Source: Anaerolineae bacterium
Lineage (GTDB): Bacteria; Chloroflexota; Anaerolineae; 4572-78; J111
Assembly (NCBI GenBank): GCA_023151115.1
Contig: JAKLJP010000033.1
Coordinates: forward strand, 23,711-87,710
DNA: 64,000 bases
Direction of reading: 5' to 3'
The position numbers were made by a program, and so were the translations under genes. Under the pieces are notes generated by a model. It worked only from the letters and a program-made list of their open reading frames with translations, searched no databases and was not told where the DNA came from. Positions 41,345-49,908 of the stretch are shown here, in pieces. Every line of letters begins with the position of its first letter. Positions within the stretch are counted from its first letter, which is position 1.

Positions 41345-42415
41345 TCACCCCGAAAATGCAAGGGCCATATTTCCCTGGTGATGGGCATTGTGAAGCTGGC
41401 CGCAGCCGGCGGCGATATCAATCCCCCGCCGCAGCCGGACCGTGGTCGGAATTCCGGCCGCTTCCAGCCGGTCCCGAAAAGCGTAGACCCGCTCATCGGG
41501 CGAGCCACTCCAGGGGGAGTTGGGGGTAGGATTGAGCGGAATCAGGTTGACGTGACAGAGCAGCCCGGCTAACAACTCGGCCAACTGGCCGGCCTGGGTC
41601 TCACTGTCGTTGAGCTGATCCATCAAGGCATATTCAAAGGTGACGCGCCGGTGTGTCGTGGCGATATAATCACGGATGGCCGGCATAAGCATGTCCAGTG
41701 GATAGCGGCGATTGATCGGCACAATGGTGTTACGCAGTTCGTCCGTAGGGGCGTGCAGCGAGACCGCCAGCCCGACCTGCTCCGGCTCTTTACCCATACG
41801 GCGGATGGCCGGCACCAGCCCCACCGTCGAAATGGTCATGTGCCGCGCTCCCAGATTAAAGCCGGCCGGGTCGTTCAGCCGGCGCACGGCTCGCCAGGTT
41901 TCGGCGTAATTCGCCAGCGGCTCGCCCATGCCCATAAAGACAATGTTGGTGACGCGCTTGCCTTCCCGGTCGAGCTGCCGGGCGTAATAAAGCACCTGGG
42001 CCACAATCTCGCCGGCGCTGAGGTTGCGCATAAAGCCCATCTGGCCGGTGGCGCAAAAAGGACAGGCCATAGCGCAGCCGGCCTGGGTGCTGATACACAG
42101 TGTTTGGCGCTGGTCATAGCGCATCAGCACCGCTTCGATTTCGCGGCCATCGGGCAGGGCAAAGAGCGTTTTATGGGTGTAACCGTCGCTGGAGTTCAGG
42201 GCCACCACCGGCCGGAGCGGGTTCAGCCCTGTTTCCTCGGCCAGCCGCAGCCGCAGCGATTTGGGCAGGTTGCTCATTTCAGCCACATCGGCGGCATGCC
42301 GCTGGTACAGCCAGGTTTCGATCTGGCCGGCGCGGTAAGCCGGTTCGCCCCAGGCAGCCAATAATTCTTTTAGTTCAACCTGCGAGAGGTTGAGGAGATA
42401 AGGTTTATTAATCAC
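41345..42415 (-). CDS. rlmN: 23S rRNA/tRNA adenine-C2 methyltransferase RlmN
   Basis: The 356-residue radical SAM enzyme has Cys114-x3-Cys118-x2-Cys121 (CAMACPFC) for the 4Fe-4S cluster, GMGEPLANY, the [11 protein letters not shown] stretch and the late [11 protein letters not shown] with the methyl-carrying Cys. It methylates A2503 of 23S rRNA and A37 of tRNAs. I chose GTG 42415, which overlaps the hicA stop (GTGA); GTG 42427 is also in frame. Confidence 0.95.
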   Translation of the reverse strand: MINKPYLLNLSQVELKELLAAWGEPAYRAGQIETWLYQRHAADVAEMSNLPKSLRLRLAEETGLNPLRPVVALNSSDGYTHKTLFALPDGREIEAVLMRYDQRQTLCISTQAGCAMACPFCATGQMGFMRNLSAGEIVAQVLYYARQLDREGKRVTNIVFMGMGEPLANYAETWRAVRRLNDPAGFNLGARHMTISTVGLVPAIRRMGKEPEQVGLAVSLHAPTDELRNTIVPINRRYPLDMLMPAIRDYIATTHRRVTFEYALMDQLNDSETQAGQLAELLAGLLCHVNLIPLNPTPNSPWSGSPDERVYAFRDRLEAAGIPTTVRLRRGIDIAAGCGQLHNAHHQGNMALAFSG

Positions 42416-42636
42416 AACTGATTCCACTCTTCGGGGCTGATCTCCACTTCACGAATAATCGCCCGAATCAATCCAACGCTTATATCTTTGCCTTTGTGCA
42501 TCGGGATTGGAATAATTTGCCCAGTTTCAAGGCGAACCATGCGTACATGACGACCGCCTGCAATTGGACCGGAAAAGCCCAACTGGCGCAACTTACTGAT
42601 CACTTGCTGCGGTTTAAACGGCGATAGCTTCGGCAT
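42412..42636 (-). CDS. hicA: HicA family mRNA interferase toxin
   Basis: The 74-residue protein is a dsRBD-like Hic[16 protein letters not shown], then GGRHVRMVR with the catalytic His30, [20 protein letters not shown]. HicA cleaves mRNA and is held by HicB. It overlaps hicB by 23 bases; order antitoxin-toxin. Confidence 0.92.
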   Translation of the reverse strand: MPKLSPFKPQQVISKLRQLGFSGPIAGGRHVRMVRLETGQIIPIPMHKGKDISVGLIRAIIREVEISPEEWNQL

Positions 42637-42886
42637 CCTGCTCCTCGATCGTCACCCCAGTAACAGCAGGAATCTCCCATCCAAGTTGCAGGGCTAACAA
42701 CACATTTCCCTCAATCACATCCTGTAAATTCTCACGGGCTTCCTCGAAACTATCTCCCTGCGCAAAAAAACCTGACGCCTCTGGAACTTGGGCAATTACA
42801 ACACCGTCATCATCGCGCTCATACTCTGCTTGCTTGAGAGCTGCTTCCACATAGCGTGATAGGGAAAAAAAGCGAACTTTTTTCAT
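42614..42886 (-). CDS. hicB: HicB family antitoxin
   Basis: The 90-residue protein has a HicB RNase-H-like fold: YVEAALKQAEYERDDDGVVIAQVPEASGFFAQGDSFEEARENLQDVIEGNV. There is no clear C-terminal DNA-binding domain, so it is a short-form HicB. GAAGGAGG precedes the ATG. Confidence 0.9.
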   Translation of the reverse strand: MKKVRFFSLSRYVEAALKQAEYERDDDGVVIAQVPEASGFFAQGDSFEEARENLQDVIEGNVLLALQLGWEIPAVTGVTIEEQDAEAIAV

Positions 42887-42898
42887 TACAAACCTCCT

Positions 42899-43969
42899 TC
42901 ACGACTGCTTCTCAGGTTTAACTGCTTTTTCCTGTCGTCTGAAAAGCCCAGCTATCTTTCGGGGAATAAAAACGATTACTCCCCAAATAAAGCCCATCAA
43001 CCAGAAGATCAATCGAAAAACACCGCCCCAAAAATTCACAAAAAAGCGCACATAGGCTCTAAACCCTTTTTGAGCGGTCTCGCCGGCCCGCCTCGCCCCG
43101 GAACTCACCGCCGGCCCGACCGTATCGGCCATCCGGCCGGCCCCGCTGATCACCGCCTCACCCGCCGCTTTGCCGGCCTCGCCCACTTGCGCCGCGCCCC
43201 AGGCCAGGGCATCGCCGGCCGATTTGCCGCTTTCGGCCAGCCAGACGCCAATCTTGCGCTCGTCCACCCCGGTGATAGCCCGCAGGCTGTCGCTCCAGGT
43301 TGGGACGGCTTCCGGCCCCAGCCGGAAATAGGCGTCGGCCCGCTGGCCGATGATATAGGTCGAGAGAGCATTCGTCCCGGCGGAGGCAATTACCCCGACG
43401 ATGGGCAGGGCTTTGAGAACGGCTTTCTCGGCAAAGCGTTCGCCCACTTCCAGCGCGATTTTCTCGCCAGCTTTGCGGGCCAGGGCGCTGGTGCCGGCGC
43501 TGAGGCCGGTGATGAGCAGGACCAACTGCTGCTTTTCAGCTTCGGTCAGGGGATAATCATACACCGCGGCGATTTCCAGCACCAGTTCGGCCTGCAATTT
43601 GAAGGTAGCGCCCACATCGGCCGCCATGCCCAGGGTCAGCGCCGCCACCGTGCCAATGCCGGGGATCAAGCCCGCCCCGGAGGTGACCGCGCCGACCGCC
43701 CCGGTGCGCTGGAGCTTATCGCGGATCAACCGCTGTGACAGTTGCTCCGGGGTCTCGTCGGGGTATTTCTCCTTTAACTCCTGGACCCGTTTGGCCGCCG
43801 CGGCAATATCCACATCATGGATCACCCCAAAAATCTTGCGCATCACCACGTTGGCCAGATCGTCCACCTCTTTTTGCACTGCCGGCGGCTTGGCCTCGAC
43901 CGTCTGCAGCTCCCGGTTAACCGTAGTCATAATTTCCTGGGCCTGGCTTTTGAGTGATGGTTCGGTCAT
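42899..43969 (-). CDS. EcsC-like protein
   Basis: The 356-residue protein has a Gly/Ala-rich central part typical of EcsC relatives: TSGAGLIPGIGTVAALTLGM, then LEIAAVYDYPLTEAEKQQL, and LPIVGVIASAGTNALSTYIIGQRA. A long Ala/Gly segment with amphipathic repeats follows (about 245-300), and the C-terminal FWGGVFRLIFWLMGFIWGVI is a membrane helix, then a basic tail. The role of EcsC is not settled. A GGGGGAG site precedes the ATG. Confidence 0.7.
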   Translation of the reverse strand: MTEPSLKSQAQEIMTTVNRELQTVEAKPPAVQKEVDDLANVVMRKIFGVIHDVDIAAAAKRVQELKEKYPDETPEQLSQRLIRDKLQRTGAVGAVTSGAGLIPGIGTVAALTLGMAADVGATFKLQAELVLEIAAVYDYPLTEAEKQQLVLLITGLSAGTSALARKAGEKIALEVGERFAEKAVLKALPIVGVIASAGTNALSTYIIGQRADAYFRLGPEAVPTWSDSLRAITGVDERKIGVWLAESGKSAGDALAWGAAQVGEAGKAAGEAVISGAGRMADTVGPAVSSGARRAGETAQKGFRAYVRFFVNFWGGVFRLIFWLMGFIWGVIVFIPRKIAGLFRRQEKAVKPEKQS

Positions 43970-43989
43970 AATGGTTAACTCCCCCTCGG

Positions 43990-44085
43990 TGTGATGCGTG
44001 AAACGTGTTGCGTCTTGCGTAAGATAAACTGAACACGCAAGACGTTTTGCCTAACTTGCTACCCTGCTACCTGCTATCTGAATTA
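43990..44085. repeat. Compound word array: GTGATGCGTGAAACG, GTCTTGCGT and GCTACCCTGCTACC words
   Basis: Three vocabularies seen at other gaps (34405, 46949, 883, 12126) are joined here: GTGATGCGTGAAACGTGT, TTGCGTCTTGCGT with facing ACGCAAGACG, and TTGCTACCCTGCTACCTGC. Confidence 0.7.
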
Positions 44086-44118
44086 TAACCAAAATCCGTG
44101 GGCTTGCCCAATGATGCC

Positions 44119-44147
44119 TTGTAGCAGGGGCGGGCTTGGGTTATAAT
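44119..44147 (+). promoter_or_regulatory. Promoter of the DUF4058 gene
   Basis: A perfect TATAAT (44142-44147) has a weak TTGTAG -35-like box 17 bases upstream. Confidence 0.5.
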
Positions 44148-44178
44148 AGTGGAGACGCAGCAAGAAAAGGAGATGCCA

Positions 44179-44958
44179 ATGCCTTCGCCTTTTCCGGGGA
44201 TGGACCCTTATTTGGAAGGCTACTTGTGGCCCGATGTTCATCATCGTTTGGCTACACAAATCAGCCGGCAATTAGCGCCGCAAATCCAGCCGAATTACGT
44301 GGCCCGGCTGGAAATTTGGGTGATCGAAGATGTCGCCTTTACCGCCGAAGTTGGGGTGATGTACCCCGATGTTGAGGTTTTGAAGATCAAACAGGCCAGC
44401 CCGCCTCCCCCAGCTCCCATCGGGGGAACAGCCATTCTCGAAGCGGAGGCAATCCTGACCGCCCCCCTGACCATTCCTCTGCCCCAGGTGCGCCTGGTTT
44501 CGGTCGAAATCCGTGACATGGCCCAGAACCAACTCGTCACCTGTATCGAAATTCTTCCCCCGGTCAACAAGCGCGAACCTCATCTGAGCCAGTATCGCCT
44601 GAAACGGCTGCGCCTGCACGAAACGGGAGTCCATTTGTTGGAAATAGACCTGCTTCGCCGGGGCAGCCGCCCCTGGACGCATCCGTGCATTCCTGATACG
44701 CCCTACCTGGCCCTGCTCACCCGCGCCGAAATCCCTGCTGTCGAAGTCTGGCCCATCCACCTACAGGATAAGCTGCCCATCCTACCCGTGCCGCTGCGCC
44801 ACCCTGACAAGGATGCAACCCTTGATTTGGCTGCCGCCCTGACCGCCGTCTATGACGAGGCGTATTATCACCTTTCGATTGATTACAGCCAGGAGCCGCC
44901 TCCGCCGCCGTTGGCGGAAGAGGAGGCGGTGTGGTTGCGGGGGCAGATAAAAATTTAA
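44179..44958 (+). CDS. DUF4058 family protein
   Basis: The 259-residue protein starts PSPFPGMDPYLEG and continues LWPDVHHRLATQISRQLAPQI, both constant in DUF4058. A central beta-region (VEIRDMAQNQLVTCIEILPPVNK, HETGVHLLEIDLLRRG) resembles a nuclease-like fold in which the Glu of CIEILPPVNK could correspond to an E-x-K site, an inference only. Function is not known. The ATG at 44179 is six bases after AAAAGGAG; the one at 44173 is too close. Confidence 0.82.
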   Translation: MPSPFPGMDPYLEGYLWPDVHHRLATQISRQLAPQIQPNYVARLEIWVIEDVAFTAEVGVMYPDVEVLKIKQASPPPPAPIGGTAILEAEAILTAPLTIPLPQVRLVSVEIRDMAQNQLVTCIEILPPVNKREPHLSQYRLKRLRLHETGVHLLEIDLLRRGSRPWTHPCIPDTPYLALLTRAEIPAVEVWPIHLQDKLPILPVPLRHPDKDATLDLAAALTAVYDEAYYHLSIDYSQEPPPPPLAEEEAVWLRGQIKI

Positions 44959-44978
44959 AGATAAGGGAGAAGATTTTA

Positions 44979-45191
44979 ATGACGAAGTTGCTAACCATTT
45001 CCCACAACCGCCAGGATGAAACCCCTGAAACCAAAGCGCTTTGGTTTCAATCCCTATCGCTTTCAGAGCGAATGGATTTACTGTGCTTTTTTACCGATCT
45101 CATCTTGACCAATAATCCTCGCATCGGGGAGCAAAAACATGCTCAACCAGTTACGGGACGTGTTCGCGTCCTTTCAAAAACATCAGGTTAG
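44979..45191 (+). CDS. Small partner protein of a nucleotidyltransferase, 70 residues
   Basis: The protein has KALWFQSLSLSERMDLLCFFTDLILTNNPRI in its centre and ends with KHAQPVTGRVRVL. Similar small proteins occur directly upstream of nucleotidyltransferases in other bacteria, to my recollection; no function is assigned. It overlaps the next gene by 53 bases, which suggests translational coupling as in toxin-antitoxin pairs. GGGAGA precedes the ATG. Confidence 0.65.
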   Translation: MTKLLTISHNRQDETPETKALWFQSLSLSERMDLLCFFTDLILTNNPRIGEQKHAQPVTGRVRVLSKTSG

Positions 45192-45585
45192 GTATGTGGT
45201 TATCGGCGGTATTGCGGCGGTGCTGCACGGCGTCCCTCGTGCCACCTTTGATCTTGATATTCTCATCGAAGCCACGCCTGATAATGCCCAACGCCTCCTG
45301 GATGCGCTTCTAGCGGCAAACCTGGGTACTGCCTCGCTTACCTCAGCCGATGAATTGCTGGCCCACGAAATTACAATTTTTAATGATTGGGTTCGGATTG
45401 ACGTACAAACGGCCACACCGGGCCTGCTTTTTGAACAAGCCTGGCAAAACCGAGAAACGATGACCTACCAGGATCAAATCTTCTATGTTGTTTCTCGAAC
45501 CGATCTTATTGCTTCCAAGCGGGCCGCCGGTCGCCAGGTTGACCTGGAAGATGTGAGATTATTGGAGGTCGGCGATCAGGAATAA
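45139..45585 (+). CDS. Nucleotidyltransferase-fold protein (DUF6036/AbiEii-like)
   Basis: The 148-residue protein has the NTase pattern GGIAAVLHGVPRATFDLDILIEA, where the two Asp of TFDLDIL would bind Mg2+, and a later DWVRIDVQT as a third acidic strand. The C-terminal YVVSRTDLIASKRAAGRQVDLEDVRLL helix region matches toxin-like NTases. It may be part of a toxin-antitoxin pair with the overlapping 70-residue protein. GGGAG precedes the ATG. Confidence 0.78.
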   Translation: MLNQLRDVFASFQKHQVRYVVIGGIAAVLHGVPRATFDLDILIEATPDNAQRLLDALLAANLGTASLTSADELLAHEITIFNDWVRIDVQTATPGLLFEQAWQNRETMTYQDQIFYVVSRTDLIASKRAAGRQVDLEDVRLLEVGDQE

Positions 45586-45699
45586 AACCGGCGATCTCTG
45601 ATATTTTAAATAGTCGCCGCCTTTCTACCGATCTCTCGTTGCCGATCAGGACAGGTCGATAGTTTGAATAGACTGAGTAACCAAAAAGCGTAAACCGAA

Positions 45700-45979
45700 A
45701 TGACTGACGAAGAACTGCTCCAACTGATTGAACAGGCTGCTAGAGATAAGGTGACTTTGCTTAACCTGAGTAGCAAGGGTTTGACCAAATTACCTCCAGA
45801 AATTGGTCAACTGACTGACTTGAGAGTGCTTGATCTAAGCCGAAATCAACTAACTATGCTTCCCCCAAATCGGTCAACTGACTAACCTAACAGGGCAAGG
45901 CAACCGGTCCGAGTCTTGAGATCGAAGATATTGAAATCGAAATTGAGAAATTGCAAATGGAACTAAAGACAATAGAATA
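45700..45979 (+). pseudogene. Leucine-rich-repeat protein fragment, frameshifted
   Basis: The first 55 residues read DKVTLLNLSSKGLTKLPPEI and DLRVLDLSRNQLTMLPP, two LRR units. Near 45866 a base is missing: the next frame continues QIGQLTNL, a third unit, before stops. A later stretch, IEDIEIEIEKLQMELK, may be the former C-terminus. So this is the remnant of a longer gene with internal loss. Confidence 0.7.
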
Positions 45980-45982
45980 GAG

Positions 45983-46351
45983 ATGCGTGAGGGTAAAATG
46001 CAGGGAACGTTACAAGCCAAACAGGATTTGACCAGATTATTGAACAAGCTAATTACAGGTTATACTCCTCAACGAGTAATTTTGTTTGGGTCTTATGCTT
46101 ATGGTAAGCCAGATCAGCATAGTGATCTTGATCTGCTTATCATAAAAGAAACGAATAAATCTCCTTTTCAGCGCCGGATAGAAGTTGGACGCATTGTTCG
46201 AGATCAGAATCGGATGACCCCAATCCAACCATTGGTCATTACCCCTCAGGAGCTTAAAGAACAACTTCAAAAAGGCAATCCTTTCCTCATCGAAATCCTT
46301 CAGAAAGGAGAGGTATTGTACGATGCCGACCGAGTCAAAGCTGCCGGATGA
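45983..46351 (+). CDS. MNT-type minimal nucleotidyltransferase
   Basis: The 122-residue protein has the MNT signature VILFGSYAYGKPDQHSDLDLLII (GSx10DxD) near residue 34, with a third acidic position less obvious. MNT proteins often act as antitoxins that AMPylate a HEPN toxin; no HEPN gene follows, so this may be an orphan. The next gene overlaps its end by 29 bases. The upstream ribosome binding site is weak. Confidence 0.85.
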   Translation: MREGKMQGTLQAKQDLTRLLNKLITGYTPQRVILFGSYAYGKPDQHSDLDLLIIKETNKSPFQRRIEVGRIVRDQNRMTPIQPLVITPQELKEQLQKGNPFLIEILQKGEVLYDADRVKAAG

Positions 46352-46949
46352 TCAGCGAGGTATTTTGAACAACTTATCGAAATTGACCCAACACATCGAA
46401 CAACTCTCCGCCAAAAGCCAGGCCAAAGTAGCCGACTATGTCGCCTTTTTGCAGTGGCAGGAAGCGCAGCAGCAAGCGGCGGGGGTGGAAGGCTGGAGTT
46501 TCAGCTTTATTGAAGGCTTTAAGGAGGCGGCGATTTTTGCCAGCCGGGCGGCCGCGGGGATGGATGTCACACTGGCCCCGGCGACCGTCGGCGGTGAGAC
46601 ACGACCGGCGTTGTGGGCGCATCCACCGCTGGCGGGGCAGGCGGTCATTGAATACCACGTGCCGGTGCCGCAGCAGGTCAGCCAAGTTTGGCTGCGGCTG
46701 GCCTTCGGCATCCGCGACGGGGCCGAAATTGCCCCGGATAATTTGGTCGCCTTCAGTGTGCGGATCAACGGGCTGCGGGTGTGGGGCCAGCAGAGCAACG
46801 CTCAAAGCTGGCAAACGGTTGATATTCCACTCAATCTCGTCAGCGGCGACATCGCCCGGATTGAGTTTGCCACCGAAGCTCTGGGCAGTCACCAGTGGAC
46901 GTGGGCGGTGTGGGGGGAACCGGAATTACGGGGGAAAGTGGTTAAGTGA
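46323..46949 (+). CDS. Protein with DUF2281-like helix and beta-sandwich-like C-terminal domain
   Basis: The 208-residue protein has an N-terminal helical part (SKLTQHIEQLSAKSQAKVADYVAFLQWQEA) like the start of DUF2281-type antitoxins. Then follows a beta-rich part of 140 residues (QAVIEYHVPVPQQVSQVWLR, LVAFSVRINGLRVWGQ, DIARIEFATEALGSHQWTWAVWGEPEL), which resembles an NPCBM-like carbohydrate-binding sandwich. No signal peptide. I do not recognise a function. AGGAGAG lies before the ATG; it overlaps the MNT gene. Confidence 0.55.
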   Translation: MPTESKLPDDQRGILNNLSKLTQHIEQLSAKSQAKVADYVAFLQWQEAQQQAAGVEGWSFSFIEGFKEAAIFASRAAAGMDVTLAPATVGGETRPALWAHPPLAGQAVIEYHVPVPQQVSQVWLRLAFGIRDGAEIAPDNLVAFSVRINGLRVWGQQSNAQSWQTVDIPLNLVSGDIARIEFATEALGSHQWTWAVWGEPELRGKVVK

Positions 46950-47008
46950 CTCGTGATGCGTGATATGTGATGCGTGAAATTTTCACGTGTCACGCATCAC
47001 GCATCACC
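46949..47008. repeat. Word-array inverted repeat, GTGATGCGTGA / TCACGCATCAC type
   Basis: GACTCGTGATGCGTGATATG faces CACGTGTCACGCATCACGC. It lies between convergent genes and could serve as a two-way terminator. Confidence 0.78.
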
Positions 47009-48721
47009 TCAGAGGCTCGCCTTATAATCCTTCAAAATAGACCCGCCAATAAATTCGCGCAGCAGCGAGTTATCCGGCACAAAATCAGGGGGGCAGGGTT
47101 CAAACCACTGCAAAAAAGAGAGCAGGCGTTTGGCCTCGACATGTTCCGGCTTGCCCGCCTCGATCTTCAGCAGCAGCGGCTCAGCAATGGGCTTGATAAC
47201 GGCCAGCTCGTAGGCCAGGGCCGAGTTGAACATCACATCGGCGTTTTCCTGGTAGGGAAAAATCCATTTGTGCTCACCCTGACGTACTTTGGGCCAGCGG
47301 GCAATGGTGTCTTTGGCGGTGTAGCCACGCGATTGGGCATCACGGATGATCCGCCGCAGCAGGCGGGTATCGGTGGTCGCCACCCGGTTGTGCCGGTCCA
47401 GGTTGAGTTGGGTCAGGGCCGACACATAGATGCGGAAGATTTTATCGGGCGGGATGTGCGGCACCAAATCCGGGTTCAGGCCGTGAATGCCCTCGATGAT
47501 GATAATATGTTCTTCGCTGATCGAAAGCGTCTCCCCCTGCTCGCGCCCGCCGGTAAAGAAATTGTAATGAGGCAAGGTGACTTCCTCGCCTCGCATCAAG
47601 CGCAGCAACACCTCATTGAACAACTCCAAATCGGTAGCGTAGAGACTTTCGTAATCGTAATCGCCTTCTTCGTCGCGGGGCGTGTTGGCCCGTTCAACAA
47701 TAAAATCATCCAGCCCCAGGGCTACGGGGCGAATCCCGTGCGCCAACAATTGCAGCATCAGCCGTTTGCTAAAGGTGGTTTTGCCCGACGACGACGGCCC
47801 GGAAATCAAGACCAGGCGCACTTTGGGGTGCAGCGAGGCAATCAGGGTAGCGATTTGGGAAATTCGCTGTTCGTGCAGCGCCTCGGCCACCAGGATTGTC
47901 TCTATCAGCTTATTGCTGCCGCTCATAATCACCTTGTTCAAAGCGCCCACATCTTTGATGTCGAGCTTGGTCATCCAGTTGCCGTACTCATCAAAAATAC
48001 TGACCAATTTGGGGTATTCAACCAGGGGCTGTAATTCGGTGGGGTGGCTGCTGCGGGGGTAGCGCAGCACAAAGCCATTGGAATAGGGGGCCAGGGCAAA
48101 GGGTTTGAGGTAGCCCGTCGAAGGAACCATGTAACCGTGCAGATAATCCCGGTACTGGTTCAGACTGTAGACGGTCAAATAAGGTTTGTGGCGGGCGCGC
48201 AGTAAGCGAAGCTTGTCGTCTGCCCCCCGCGCTTTAAAGAGCTTTTCGGCTTCTTTGATCGAAATGCGTTCTTTATGGATAGGCAAATCTGCCGCCACCA
48301 GCTCACCCATGCGGGCTTCAAGCTGTTTTAACTCGGCCTCGCTGAAGGGCGGCCGGCCTTCAACTTCGCAGTAGAGCGCGCCAAAGTTGAGACCATACTC
48401 GACATTAATTTTGACAGTAGGAAAAAGCTCCTCGGCGGCGGCAATCAGCAAAAGGGCCAGCGAGCGGCGAAAAACCCGCATACCGTCGCTGTCGGCCAGG
48501 GTCAGCACCCGCACTCGCAGGTCTCGGTCGGCATGATAGGTTAGCTCACGCAGTTGGCCGTTGACCAGGCAGGCCATCGGCCTTGGCTCCAGCGGAAAGT
48601 TACCTGCTTTGACAAACTCTTCGATGGTGGTACCGAGTATGCCCTCTAAAACCTGTCCATCGCTAAACTTGATTTGAGCGGTTGTCCGGGGTTGAGTGGA
48701 CCAGATGTGTGGCTGAGACAT
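47009..48721 (-). CDS. TGS / threonyl-tRNA-synthetase-like N-terminus fused to uridine-kinase-like domain
   Basis: The 570-residue protein has an N-terminal TGS-like ubiquitin fold (about 15-75), an SAD-like region with RSLALLLIAAAEELFP and LEARMGELVAADLPIHKERI, and a C-terminal phosphoribulokinase/uridine kinase domain: LISGPSSSGKTTFSKRLMLQL near residue 300 (P-loop), LGLDDFIVER, IIIIEGIHGLNPDLV. Such fusions occur widely and are annotated nucleoside kinase; natural substrate unclear. A single gene bounded by word repeats. Confidence 0.85.
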   Translation of the reverse strand: MSQPHIWSTQPRTTAQIKFSDGQVLEGILGTTIEEFVKAGNFPLEPRPMACLVNGQLRELTYHADRDLRVRVLTLADSDGMRVFRRSLALLLIAAAEELFPTVKINVEYGLNFGALYCEVEGRPPFSEAELKQLEARMGELVAADLPIHKERISIKEAEKLFKARGADDKLRLLRARHKPYLTVYSLNQYRDYLHGYMVPSTGYLKPFALAPYSNGFVLRYPRSSHPTELQPLVEYPKLVSIFDEYGNWMTKLDIKDVGALNKVIMSGSNKLIETILVAEALHEQRISQIATLIASLHPKVRLVLISGPSSSGKTTFSKRLMLQLLAHGIRPVALGLDDFIVERANTPRDEEGDYDYESLYATDLELFNEVLLRLMRGEEVTLPHYNFFTGGREQGETLSISEEHIIIIEGIHGLNPDLVPHIPPDKIFRIYVSALTQLNLDRHNRVATTDTRLLRRIIRDAQSRGYTAKDTIARWPKVRQGEHKWIFPYQENADVMFNSALAYELAVIKPIAEPLLLKIEAGKPEHVEAKRLLSFLQWFEPCPPDFVPDNSLLREFIGGSILKDYKASL

Positions 48722-48734
48722 AGTGATTTCCTGA

Positions 48735-48880
48735 AAAGCAGAGGATAGAGGATAGAGGATTGAGGATTGAGGATAGAAGATAGACGCGAAGCGTAGTGGA
48801 TAGATTTTCTGTTAACCACCCTCTATCTTCCATCTTCTATCTACTATCTTCTATCTTCTATCTTCCATCTACCATCTTCC
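48735..48880. repeat. Large word-array inverted repeat, GAGGATAGAGG / CCTCTATCTTC type
   Basis: Five or six GATAGAGGAT-like words face a longer run of CTATCTTCCATCTTCTAT-like words. It is one of the longest such arrays in the window and fills the spacer between two minus-strand genes. Confidence 0.8.
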
Positions 48881-48882
48881 GT

Positions 48883-49893
48883 CTACCGTTTACCATCCTC
48901 TAAATTGATGGGAGCAGACAGCAGCGCGACCAGTAATTTCACCGCGTTTTGCACATCGCTGGTGCTGACCATTTCCGAAGGGGTATGGACATAGCGGCAG
49001 GGAATAGATACTGCGCCGGCGGCGCTGCCTTCGTGGGCTAACTGCATGGCGCGGGCGTCGGTGGTGCCAAAGGTCATGATTTCCATTTGGTAGGGAATTT
49101 TGTTTTTGGCGGCGGTATCGGCCAGCCATTTTTTGAGGCCGGGGTGGGCCAGCATGCCGCCGTCCATCACCTTGATGGCTGGGCCATCGCCCATTTTCAC
49201 GTCAAAGTTTTTCCGTTTGGGAATATCGCCGCTGTCGGTCACGTCAACGGCAATGGACACATCGGGGTGAACTTTGTAGGCAGCGGTCGCAGCCCCGCGT
49301 GTGCCAACCTCTTCCTGGACGGTGAACACAAAGTGGACTTCGTGCGGGGTCTGCTCAAGCTGGCGGAGTGTTTCAATCAAGATGGCGCAGCCGATGCGAT
49401 CATCTATGCTCTTGGCGACCATCGTTTCGCCCAAATCAACCCAGGGCCGCTCGAAGCCGGCCACATCGCCCACCCGCACCGGTACGGATTTTTTGTCTTT
49501 GACCCCAAAATCGAGGTAGAGTTTGCGGTGCGAGGAGTCCAGTCCATCGTGCATGAGCCAATTATCAATGTTGATGACACCCAACGCTCCGTTGGTAAAA
49601 ATAGCCCGGTTGCCGACCATCGTCTCCGCCCGGACGCCGCCCAACGGGGTTAAACGGGCAAACCCTTTATCGTCAATGTGGGTCACTATCAAGCCGATTT
49701 CATCCATGTGGGCGGCCAACATCACTTTCAGCCCGCCGCCCGACCCCCGTTTGACCGCATGCAGGTTGCCCAAGGGGTCGGTTTCCACCTGATCGGCCTG
49801 GGGGGTGACGTGATCTTTGATAATATCGCGCACGGCGTGTTCATAGCCGGGGGGGCCGTAGGCTTCGGTGAGTTGTTTGATGAGGTTTTTCAA
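48883..49893 (-). CDS. M42 family metallopeptidase (aminopeptidase), copy 1
   Basis: The 336-residue protein shows M42 marks: LAAHMDEIGLIV (zinc His and Asp), KSIDDRIGCAILIE, FVFTVQEEVGTRG (catalytic Glu pair) and FGTTDARAM, SIPCRYVHTPSEM with the late zinc His. M42 enzymes (glutamyl aminopeptidase, TET-like) form large dodecamers and trim peptides. Starts at TTG with GGAG upstream. It is the third gene of a minus-strand operon with another M42 enzyme and an MNT-HEPN fusion. Confidence 0.93.
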   Translation of the reverse strand: MKNLIKQLTEAYGPPGYEHAVRDIIKDHVTPQADQVETDPLGNLHAVKRGSGGGLKVMLAAHMDEIGLIVTHIDDKGFARLTPLGGVRAETMVGNRAIFTNGALGVINIDNWLMHDGLDSSHRKLYLDFGVKDKKSVPVRVGDVAGFERPWVDLGETMVAKSIDDRIGCAILIETLRQLEQTPHEVHFVFTVQEEVGTRGAATAAYKVHPDVSIAVDVTDSGDIPKRKNFDVKMGDGPAIKVMDGGMLAHPGLKKWLADTAAKNKIPYQMEIMTFGTTDARAMQLAHEGSAAGAVSIPCRYVHTPSEMVSTSDVQNAVKLLVALLSAPINLEDGKR

Positions 49894-49908
49894 GGTGATC
49901 TCCTGATT

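Noticed and set aside
46967..48034. A 355-codon open frame on the plus strand
   Set aside because: Antisense to the TGS/uridine-kinase-like gene, begins in an inverted repeat, no recognisable domain.
48735..48880. CRISPR array
   Set aside because: Word repeats are short, degenerate, without unique spacers of constant length, and are mirrored in complement; no cas genes are near.
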